Shown here one piece after another: positions 31,812-36,556 of a stretch of DNA of 36,646 nt (its first letter is position 1; each line of letters begins with the position of its first letter). The position numbers and the translations under genes were made by a program. The notes beneath the pieces were generated by a model that ran no database searches, was not told the DNA's origin, and saw only the letters and a program-made list of their open reading frames with translations. The DNA comes from a virus, in the IMG/VR virus record IMGVR_UViG_3300037882_000936, positions 1 to 36,646 of that record. One strand, written 5' to 3'.

Positions 31812-31960
31812 CATGTCTCCTTTGCTTGCCTCATGTGTTCTTCGCTAATCAGTAGACGGACATAATCAGCTTGACTTTTCATGCCAGTCTTTAAAAAAAG
31901 ACCCTCGAAATTCTCGGCAAGTGCGCCTTCAAGGGGTATTTGTAGGTGTATTTTCTTCAT
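31811..31960 (-). CDS. Ribbon-helix-helix-like small protein (49 aa)
   Basis: A β-strand (KKIHLQIPL) followed by two helices (LAENFEGLFLKTG and SQADYVRLLISEEHMR) fits the ribbon-helix-helix (Arc/CopG) fold of small DNA-binding regulators. As first gene behind the leftward promoter at 31993-32022 it could regulate the face-to-face promoters. An in-frame ATG at 31972 is an alternative start. Shortness makes the fold call tentative. Confidence 0.6.
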   Translation of the reverse strand: MKKIHLQIPLEGALAENFEGLFLKTGMKSQADYVRLLISEEHMRQAKET

Positions 31961-31980
31961 ATTGAAACCCATTAAATTAA

Positions 31981-32009
31981 TTGACTTTCAATTTTATCGC
32001 ATATATTTT
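31981..32009 (+). promoter_or_regulatory. Rightward early promoter candidate
   Basis: TTGACT at 31981-31986, a 17-base spacer and TATTTT at 32004-32009, followed by the 65-residue gene at 32045. It overlaps a leftward promoter, so the two cannot be used at once. Confidence 0.5.
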
Positions 32010-32022
32010 ATACGCATGTCAA
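31993..32022 (-). promoter_or_regulatory. Leftward early promoter candidate, face-to-face with the rightward one
   Basis: On the minus strand: consensus TTGACA at 32022-32017, an 18-base spacer and GATAAA at 31998-31993. Transcription would run into the ribbon-helix-helix-like gene and the ERF operon. The -35 boxes lie at the outer ends and the -10 boxes are in the shared middle. Confidence 0.5.
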
Positions 32023-32044
32023 CAAGAAAAACAGGTTAACCAAA

Positions 32045-32242
32045 ATGAAAGAATTTGCACAAAAGAACGCCAAAAAGATCAAGCGGGTCCGATCAGGGAA
32101 AAACGATATTATAACGATAGCTCAAAGGAACGGGTTGATCTTGGGCCTTTCACATTTGCCAGCGGTGTACATCGCTGATTTTCTCAACTGCGCTCCGTCG
32201 TATGTTCAGAGGGTTATCGACTACAAAACAACGGGCCGATAA
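32045..32242 (+). CDS. Small basic protein, possible regulator (65 aa)
   Basis: The first rightward early gene. A Lys-rich N terminus (MKEFAQKNAKKIKRVRSGKN) precedes a helical part (DIITIAQRNGLILGLSHLPA, then YIADFLNCAPSYVQRVIDYK) that could be a helix-turn-helix. CAGGTTAACC, with its GGTTAACC palindrome, overlaps the ribosome-site region. Opposite orientation to the ribbon-helix-helix-like gene suggests a pair of switch proteins. No family is recognised. Confidence 0.55.
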   Translation: MKEFAQKNAKKIKRVRSGKNDIITIAQRNGLILGLSHLPAVYIADFLNCAPSYVQRVIDYKTTGR

Positions 32243-32340
32243 TTTTTGTGCAAAACTTGCAAAAACGCTTGAGGGTTGGAAAAGGTTCCGTTATATTTTA
32301 TCGGCTGGTAGGGCTTTGCCCTCGCAAGCTTCTGTCTCTC

Positions 32341-32380
32341 TCCCCAGTGAGACAAAGGCCAGTCATTCTTCTACTGGGGA
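32341..32380 (+). promoter_or_regulatory. Hairpin masking the HNH-AP2 ribosome site
   Basis: TCCCCAGT (32341-32348) is perfectly complementary to ACTGGGGA (32373-32380), an eight-base stem with a 24-base loop. The 3' arm contains GGGGA, the only ribosome-binding site for the ATG at 32386. A second hairpin (GGGC-TTT-GCCC) lies at about 32310-32320. Translation of the nuclease may be held low until the stem opens. Confidence 0.55.
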
Positions 32381-32385
32381 AATAC

Positions 32386-32865
32386 ATGAAAAAAATACCA
32401 ATAAATAAAGGACTTTTTTGTCTCGTAGACGATGAGGACTACGAATTTCTGTCACAATGGAAGTGGACCTCTAATGCCAAGGGGTATGTAGTAAGGACTC
32501 ATAGGGAGAAAATGGGGCGCGGAACTTACACCGAGCATATAATAATGCACCGGGTCATTAATAACACCCCAGATGGCATGGTCACAGACCATATTAACGG
32601 CGATAGGCTTGATAACCGCAGGTGTAATTTAAGAAGCTGCACCGTATCCCAAAATAATTGTAACAGAATTGCTATAAAGGGGAAAACAAGCTCTTACAAG
32701 GGGGTTAGTCTATGTAAAAGAAGCAATAAATGGAGAGCCCAAATTTTAGGAGCAGGCAGCATTGGATATTATGAAACTGAAATTGAGGCCGCTAAAAAAT
32801 ACGACGAATACGCCCTTAAGCAATACGGAGAATATGCAAAGTTAAACTTTGGGGGTGGTTTTTGA
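32386..32865 (+). CDS. HNH homing endonuclease with AP2 domain
   Basis: A 159-residue protein. The HNH core is at about 66-85 (VTDHINGDRLDNRRCNLRSC, with H69, N71 and N81). An AP2-type DNA-binding domain covers about 102-157: SSYKGVSLCKRSNKWRAQI, then GYYETEIEAAKKYDEYALKQ and EYAKLNF. HNH-AP2 proteins are typical mobile homing nucleases of phages. The start at 32386 follows GGGGA by five bases. The larger reading frame from 32248 has no sensible N terminus. The stop overlaps the next start by one base, so the element sits neatly between two genes and does not obviously interrupt one. Confidence 0.88.
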   Translation: MKKIPINKGLFCLVDDEDYEFLSQWKWTSNAKGYVVRTHREKMGRGTYTEHIIMHRVINNTPDGMVTDHINGDRLDNRRCNLRSCTVSQNNCNRIAIKGKTSSYKGVSLCKRSNKWRAQILGAGSIGYYETEIEAAKKYDEYALKQYGEYAKLNFGGGF

Positions 32866-33563
32866 TGGATTGGTACCCTTGGTATTTCCAAATCTATGAA
32901 TCTGACACAATGCACCTCAATCCTTATCAGGACGGGTGCTACCGCCGTCTTATAGACCACTACATGAAAACCCGATGTGCGTTGCCAGACAATGACGCGG
33001 CGCTTGCTCGGATCGTTGGCGATAGCGAGGCCAATTGGGTGGCTATAGCCTCGCCATTAATTAGACCTTTTTTTAAAGCTAAAGATGGGCTTTTGTACCT
33101 CCACAGATGCGAAATTGTTCTCGCTCAACAGGACGAAAGACGCAAAAGCTTGTCGGAGAGCGGAAAAAACGGCGCAAAGAAGAGATGGAATAAAGTCAAT
33201 GAAATCAATGAAACCGATGGCCACCCTATAGCCACCCCAATGGGTACCCTTAAGCCAAACGATAGCACAGGACAGGACAGGACAGGACATATAACCCCTA
33301 TAGTCCCCCTTACAGGGGGCGCAACCAAAGTTTCCAAAAGGGGCTGTAGAATACCAGACGATTGGGATTGCAGCTCTGATTTGGGAAAGTGGGCCATGAC
33401 ACAGGGCTTGAGCAGGCCGGAGGTTCTTCACGAGATCGAGCAATTCACAGACCACTACCGAACGGCCACCGGAAAAGGCTCCACTGCGTTGGACTGGGAT
33501 TTAAAATTTAGAACATGGATAAGGAACACGGTAAAATGGCAAAGTTCAAAGACGAGCAGATAA
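32865..33563 (+). CDS. DUF1376-type replication protein
   Basis: A 232-residue protein. Residues 1-95 form the DUF1376 domain: YPWYFQIYESDTMHLNPYQD, GCYRRLIDHYMKTRCALPDN and LARIVG. Lys-rich GKNGAKKRWNK near 105-115 is the usual end of that domain. A Thr/Gly/Pro-rich linker follows, and the C-terminal part (DWDLKFRTWIRNTVKWQSS) is typical of phage replisome organisers, which bind the origin and load host helicase. The linker region contains pentamer repeats and a hairpin, as expected of an origin inside the initiator gene. The start is the ATG at 32865, after GGGGGTGG. Confidence 0.85.
   Translation: MDWYPWYFQIYESDTMHLNPYQDGCYRRLIDHYMKTRCALPDNDAALARIVGDSEANWVAIASPLIRPFFKAKDGLLYLHRCEIVLAQQDERRKSLSESGKNGAKKRWNKVNEINETDGHPIATPMGTLKPNDSTGQDRTGHITPIVPLTGGATKVSKRGCRIPDDWDCSSDLGKWAMTQGLSRPEVLHEIEQFTDHYRTATGKGSTALDWDLKFRTWIRNTVKWQSSKTSR
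33266..33290 (+). repeat. Tandem pentamers (GACAG), candidate origin iterons
   Basis: One CACAG, three perfect GACAG units and one GACAT lie in tandem inside the DUF1376 gene, encoding a Thr-Gly-Gln-Asp-Arg-rich linker. A strong hairpin begins 15 bases downstream. Repeats inside an initiator gene are the usual place for a phage origin. The units have the same five-base, G-ending form as the tracts at 34490-35448. Confidence 0.6.
33305..33319. other. Strong hairpin in the replication gene
   Basis: CCCCCT, loop TAC, AGGGGG: a perfect six-pair GC-rich stem. With the neighbouring iterons it resembles a small origin: initiator sites plus a stem for strand opening or priming. Confidence 0.5.
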
Positions 33564-33730
33564 ACACAGGCGGGTTGAAGAGGTTCGACCAATGGGACGG
33601 AAACTGGCAAACCTACCTTGCCTACCTTGACGAGCATGACGTGCTATCAAGTAATATTTTCAAGCAGGGCGAATATTACAAACTTCGCCCGGGCTTTGTA
33701 CCGCCTTGGACGCTGAAAGATTTCAAATGA
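33536..33730 (+). CDS. Hypothetical protein (64 aa)
   Basis: Unrecognised. The ATG at 33536, preceded by AAGGA about 10 bases upstream, gives MAKFKDEQINTGGLKRFDQW and a Trp- and Tyr-rich body (GNWQTYLAYLDEHDVLSSNI). An ATG at 33515 is in frame. It overlaps the replication gene's end by 28 bases and may act with it. The C terminus (FVPPWTLKDFK) is typical of short accessory proteins without a known domain. Confidence 0.6.
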   Translation: MAKFKDEQINTGGLKRFDQWDGNWQTYLAYLDEHDVLSSNIFKQGEYYKLRPGFVPPWTLKDFK

Positions 33731-33759
33731 GAAAAGGCGGCAAGAGTTGAAAAAGGATG

Positions 33760-33786
33760 TTGACACGTACCCATTATAGGTATAAA
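33760..33786 (+). promoter_or_regulatory. Promoter for the tract cassette
   Basis: Consensus TTGACA at 33760-33765, a 15-base spacer and TATAAA at 33781-33786, followed 55 bases later by the gene at 33842. The spacer is short, so activity may depend on an activator. The intergenic region 33731-33841 holds nothing else recognisable. Confidence 0.55.
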
Positions 33787-33841
33787 CATAGTTTTAATAG
33801 TTCTGGCTCCTCGCAGATTTTCAGGGGATTGAGGAAATACA

Positions 33842-34489
33842 ATGTCTAAATCAAACGTATCATCACTACCAAAGCAAACCGTACAGATCGCCGCGCCCAA
33901 ACTTCGCACGGCAGAATTCAAGCTGATCGGTGTGACGCCTTTTGTTCAGCTTCGATTTTCGCAAAAATCCATGAATGCAATGATGGACAAAATGAAGGCC
34001 GGGTCTCAATCCAAGGGGAAGAAGGTCCGTGAGGCGAGAGATTTCAATGATGACTTCATTCAGGCGCAGCATATTTCAACGGAAGGCTGGAACGGCGTTC
34101 CTGCTGGAGCTTTTAGGGCTGGTATGATTTCCGCTTGCAGGCTTGTTGGTTTTAAAATGACCCTTGCCAAGCTTTCTGTTTTTATCGAGGCTGATGGTTT
34201 CGACAAGGTGGACGGGGTGCCTCTGGTTAAAATTGAAGGAACGCCGGAGCCTAATACGATGGCTGTCAGAAATGCAACAGGGGTTGCGGATATCAGATGC
34301 CGCCCGATGTGGAAAGAGTGGTCGATTAAACTTCGTGTGAAATACGATGAAGACCAGTTTTCCCTACAAGATGTTTCAAACCTTCTCTCACGTGTCGGCC
34401 AGCAAGTCGGCATCGGTGAAGGCCGCAATGACTCAAGAATGAGCGCAGGCCTTGGTTGGGGCTGCTTCAAGCTTGATGAAGGTAAATAA
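33842..34489 (+). CDS. Conserved phage protein of unknown function (215 aa)
   Basis: A β-rich protein of a family I recognise by pattern only: FKLIGVTPFVQLRFSQKS near 26-43, GVPAGAFRAGM at 85-95, IRCRPMW at 151-157, VGIGEGRND at 189-197 and GLGWGCF at 203-209. The spaced Gly-Ile-Gly-Glu-x-Arg and Arg-x-Arg-Pro motifs suggest conserved binding residues rather than an enzyme. GAGG lies upstream of the start. It is directly followed by the first G-anchored pentamer tract, and with the gene at 34784 forms a two-gene, two-tract cassette. A nucleic-acid-binding role for the tract is my hypothesis. Confidence 0.7.
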   Translation: MSKSNVSSLPKQTVQIAAPKLRTAEFKLIGVTPFVQLRFSQKSMNAMMDKMKAGSQSKGKKVREARDFNDDFIQAQHISTEGWNGVPAGAFRAGMISACRLVGFKMTLAKLSVFIEADGFDKVDGVPLVKIEGTPEPNTMAVRNATGVADIRCRPMWKEWSIKLRVKYDEDQFSLQDVSNLLSRVGQQVGIGEGRNDSRMSAGLGWGCFKLDEGK

Positions 34490-34733
34490 AGTTTACGTGA
34501 CTGGTCGCCGCTCGTAGTTGCAAGGCTGGGCGCGGCTAGGCACGGTAAGGCAGGCTTGTTACGGGTGACCCGTATCGGTCTGGTATGTTTGTCTCGGCAG
34601 CCAAGTCTAGTCCAGCAGCGGCGGGGCTAGGAATGACCTGGCAGGTAAGGTCCGTCTGGTCCCGGCGTGTAGTCGTCTGGCCCGGTTGGTATGGCAGGAG
34701 TGTCCTGTCATGGTGAGTCGACGCAAGGCACGT
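34490..34733 (+). repeat. G-anchored pentamer tract 1 (non-coding)
   Basis: A GC-rich intergenic stretch built of degenerate five-base units ending in G. Seven consecutive units obey the rule at 34520-34554 (GCAAG, GCTGG, GCGCG and so on), eleven at 34596-34650, and eight of nine at 34650-34694, with the last two runs sharing a G. The usual unit is (G/T)CNNG. It also holds a 15-base palindrome, TACGGGT-G-ACCCGTA (34560-34574), and a nine-pair hairpin with loop GTG at 34691-34711. Both strands lack a plausible gene. Confidence 0.85.
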
Positions 34734-34760
34734 CATGGAGCGAATAGGCGCGGTTAATTT
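34734..34760 (+). promoter_or_regulatory. Boundary element at the end of tract 1
   Basis: CATGG, three bases, GAATA, then GGCGCGGT and TAATTT. The same parts, in the same order with 1-2 base insertions, end tract 2 at 35419-35448. It lies before the AAGGAG ribosome site of the next gene. It could be a promoter-like, processing or binding element. Confidence 0.6.
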
Positions 34761-34783
34761 GTTTTTAACAGAAGGAGAAAACT

Positions 34784-35230
34784 ATGAGTATCAAAGAAGA
34801 ACTTGAAATATTGTGTAAACAAAACAACGGCTTCCTGCGTCCGCAAGAGGTTGTTGAATTTGCAAGGAACCCTGATACGGCTTTGCACACTCAGTTTGAG
34901 TGGGACGACGGCGCTGCGGCTGAAAAATACCGCCTAGCTCAAGCAAGGGCTATTATCCGGGTTGCTGTTATCGTCAATCCTGATAATCAAGAAAGCGTCC
35001 GGGCTTATGTCAGCTTGACAGACGAGCGTGATGAAAATGGTGGTTACAGGGCATTAGCGGAAGTTCTCAGTGATGAAATTCTGAAAGATAAAATGCTTTC
35101 TGATGCTCTAAAGGATCTGCAAACTTTCCAGCGTAAATATAACAGATTGAAAGACATAGCAGAAATTGGTATTATTCTTGATGCGATTGATGGTGTTATG
35201 CCTTCAGCCGCAGAAAGCAAAGTTGCTTAA
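34784..35230 (+). CDS. Conserved phage protein of unknown function (148 aa)
   Basis: A protein of a family seen in many phages, known by LRPQEVVEFARNP at 18-30, FEWDDGAAAEKYRLAQAR at 38-55 and RAYVSL at 73-78, ending in a helical part with QTFQRKYNRLKDIAEIG. No catalytic motif can be named. A very good ribosome site (AAGGAG, 8 bases upstream) supports the start. It lies between two pentamer tracts that share the same end element, so the gene and the tracts probably form one unit with the 33842 gene. Function unknown. Confidence 0.75.
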   Translation: MSIKEELEILCKQNNGFLRPQEVVEFARNPDTALHTQFEWDDGAAAEKYRLAQARAIIRVAVIVNPDNQESVRAYVSLTDERDENGGYRALAEVLSDEILKDKMLSDALKDLQTFQRKYNRLKDIAEIGIILDAIDGVMPSAAESKVA

Positions 35231-35231
35231 C

Positions 35232-35418
35232 GGCAGGCTAGTCCGGACACGTCAAGGTGTGACTGGGCGATGCTAGGCAGGCGAGACGGGACGAGTCGCG
35301 GCGAGTCGCGGATTGTCACGGTCGGGCAAGGCAGGCTACGCATGTCCAGGCAAGTCAAGTAAGGGCGCGGCGAGCATAGGCCAGGCAGGCAAGGAAAGTC
35401 GGGTTAAGGGCGGAAACG
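35232..35418 (+). repeat. G-anchored pentamer tract 2 (non-coding)
   Basis: 33 five-base units cover 35232-35394 in three registers: 9 of 10 end in G at 35232-35281, 12 of 12 at 35281-35340 and 11 of 11 at 35340-35394. Each register change is a slip of one base in which a G is shared. Position 2 of the unit is C in 25 of 33. It includes an exact tandem decamer, CGAGTCGCGG twice at 35292-35311. No credible ORF occupies it. After 35394 the pattern fades into the boundary element. Confidence 0.88.
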
Positions 35419-35448
35419 CATGGCGAGAATATGGCGCGGTATTAATTT
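35419..35448 (+). promoter_or_regulatory. Boundary element at the end of tract 2
   Basis: CATGG, three bases, GAATA, T, GGCGCGGT, AT, TAATTT. It is the counterpart of 34734-34760 and ends directly at the ATG of the HTH gene, where no Shine-Dalgarno is visible. Confidence 0.6.
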
Positions 35449-35652
35449 ATGAAAAACCATCCAAATCGTAACAAGATCAGAGATTGGCCAAATTATCTAA
35501 AACAGTTCCGTATTAAGCACGGGCTGACACAAAAGCTACTTGCAAACAAATTGCAAATCTCGTTAAGAAATCTTGAGAACTGGGAGCAAGGGGAAAGCAT
35601 ACCCCCTGCTTATTTGAAAAAAGCACTAAACGATATAGAATCTGATTTATGA
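35449..35652 (+). CDS. XRE-type helix-turn-helix protein (67 aa)
   Basis: A compact XRE-family DNA-binding protein: RDWPNYLKQFRIKHGLTQKL, then the helix-turn-helix LANKLQISLRNLENWEQG (31-48) and IPPAYLKKAL. Such proteins act as phage repressors, Cro-like regulators or antitoxin-like regulators. It lies at the end of tract 2 and its start immediately follows the tract boundary element. Its stop overlaps the next start by four bases. No partner toxin is visible. Confidence 0.8.
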   Translation: MKNHPNRNKIRDWPNYLKQFRIKHGLTQKLLANKLQISLRNLENWEQGESIPPAYLKKALNDIESDL

Positions 35653-35873
35653 ACCTTGCCCCAGAAGAACGATCAATGCTCCGCCTGATATACCTATGCG
35701 CATTTCCACGAGGATCGGTCCTGATGAAGGATATGTTCGACCGTACCTCACCAGCGGGCACCTCGTATAAACGCATACTGAACGATCTATGGGGCAAAGG
35801 GGCTATATCCATCCGTGATGGGGGTATGGTACACTTCGACAGGCAAACTTTGATCAAGGTTCTAAACTCATGA
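35649..35873 (+). CDS. Small protein, possible winged-helix (74 aa)
   Basis: A helical body with PEERSMLRLIYLCAFPRGSV, a middle helix (SYKRILNDLWGKGAISI) and a short hairpin (RDGGMVHFDRQTLIKVL) suggests a winged-helix-like DNA-binding fold. It overlaps the HTH gene and the next gene by four bases each. As part of a regulator run, a transcription role is likely but unproven. Confidence 0.6.
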   Translation: MNLAPEERSMLRLIYLCAFPRGSVLMKDMFDRTSPAGTSYKRILNDLWGKGAISIRDGGMVHFDRQTLIKVLNS

Positions 35874-36112
35874 CCGACGACATCCTGTACATCGCAAACG
35901 ACGACGAACCACACCCCGCATGGCTTGAGGTCATCGAGCTTAACAAACGCCTCAAATACCCGCCAAAAGCCCTGTTGATGGCTAAGCACGGCATAGGCGA
36001 GGCATACGAACGATCAATCGAAAACTTCGCTTGGTTCATGCGGTTTCAGCTCTGTTTGTCAGAATACGAGGCCGATGTCAGGCGGGAGGGCCTCAGGGTG
36101 GTGGAGCCATGA
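35870..36112 (+). CDS. Hypothetical protein (80 aa)
   Basis: A helical protein with a Trp- and Glu-rich N-terminal part (YIANDDEPHPAWLEVIELNK) and a basic or aromatic core (LLMAKHGIGEAYERSIENFA). It overlaps both neighbours by four bases. No domain is recognised. It lies before the late promoter region at 36291. Confidence 0.6.
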   Translation: MTDDILYIANDDEPHPAWLEVIELNKRLKYPPKALLMAKHGIGEAYERSIENFAWFMRFQLCLSEYEADVRREGLRVVEP

Positions 36113-36294
36113 AAATCATTCAATGCCCCACAGCCTATGCCTACGGATACGCCACACATGGGCATATTCAGGAATTTATAGACAGCACCAAAGATATCGC
36201 TGAACCTCATAGAGTGCTGCAAATCCTGTTCAAAAACGGCAACAACAAAGCTAAAGGCGCTGAATTCCTCATGCAAAACGGGATGCTCGATTGA
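36109..36294 (+). CDS. Hypothetical protein (61 aa)
   Basis: The ATG at 36109 overlaps the previous stop (ATGA) and has GGAG 4-5 bases upstream; an ATG at 36031 in the same frame is less likely. The product (MKIIQCPTAYAYGYATHGHI, then HRVLQILFKNGNNKAKGAEF) has no recognised domain. Its stop codon overlaps the -35 box of the promoter at 36291. Confidence 0.6.
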   Translation: MKIIQCPTAYAYGYATHGHIQEFIDSTKDIAEPHRVLQILFKNGNNKAKGAEFLMQNGMLD

Positions 36295-36318
36295 CAAACT
36301 ACAAAACAATAATATAAT
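36291..36318 (+). promoter_or_regulatory. Consensus σ70 promoter for the late operon
   Basis: TTGACA at 36291-36296, a 16-base spacer and TATAAT at 36313-36318, perfect at both boxes. It lies in the only gap before a chain of tiny genes, the HNH gene, terminase and the head genes, and is the strongest promoter in the window. It is the best candidate for starting the late transcript across the contig junction. Confidence 0.85.
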
Positions 36319-36327
36319 ATATCTGGC

Positions 36328-36423
36328 ATGGATAACGTTGTGACATTCCCCGTTAAGGAAAAACCACTCAACACGCCGTTCGCCTCTCTGGTTGAATTGT
36401 TGAGGGCGAAAGAAGATGCTTAG
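36328..36423 (+). CDS. Tiny protein at the head of the late operon (31 aa)
   Basis: It begins 10 bases after the -10 box, so its transcript may be leaderless or nearly so. The product is MDNVVTFPVKEKPLNTPFAS, then LVELLRAKEDA. It ends eight bases into the next ORF. Unrecognised; translation with so short a leader would be unusual. Confidence 0.45.
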   Translation: MDNVVTFPVKEKPLNTPFASLVELLRAKEDA

Positions 36424-36556
36424 CGAACAAGTGCAAGCAATACTATCTAAGCCAGGTAGCTTCTGGACACCGGAAGAAAAGAACATCATCACCGATATGG
36501 TAAAGAACGGGCAGCGTGCGGAACTCAAAAAGATTAGAGAGCAATTGCGTGGGTAG
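36416..36556 (+). CDS. Small hypothetical protein (46 aa), crosses into the right terminal repeat
   Basis: GAAAG lies just before the ATG; upstream GAGGG is an alternative. The product (MLSEQVQAILSKPGSFWTPE, then EKNIITDMVKNGQRAELKKI) is helical and could be a small DNA-binding or partner protein, since the end is basic. It overlaps both neighbours by eight bases. It ends at TAG inside the repeated 99 bases, matching bases 7-9 of the window. Confidence 0.6.
   Translation: MLSEQVQAILSKPGSFWTPEEKNIITDMVKNGQRAELKKIREQLRG

Noticed and set aside
32243-32865. Group I intron carrying the HNH-AP2 gene
   Set aside because: The flanking genes are each complete with their own start and stop, and I cannot assemble the conserved core pairings. 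The hairpins upstream fit translational control better.
34536-34736. 66-codon minus-strand ORF inside pentamer tract 1
   Set aside because: Its composition only mirrors the period-5 GC pattern (Thr, Asp, Pro, Leu mix), it has no ribosome site or neighbours on that strand, and no domain. The open frame follows from the lack of stop codons in GC-rich DNA.
34490-35418. CRISPR array or other direct-repeat array
   Set aside because: There are no identical repeats of 20 or more bases with regular spacers, and no cas genes. The regularity is a five-base rhythm of single G residues.
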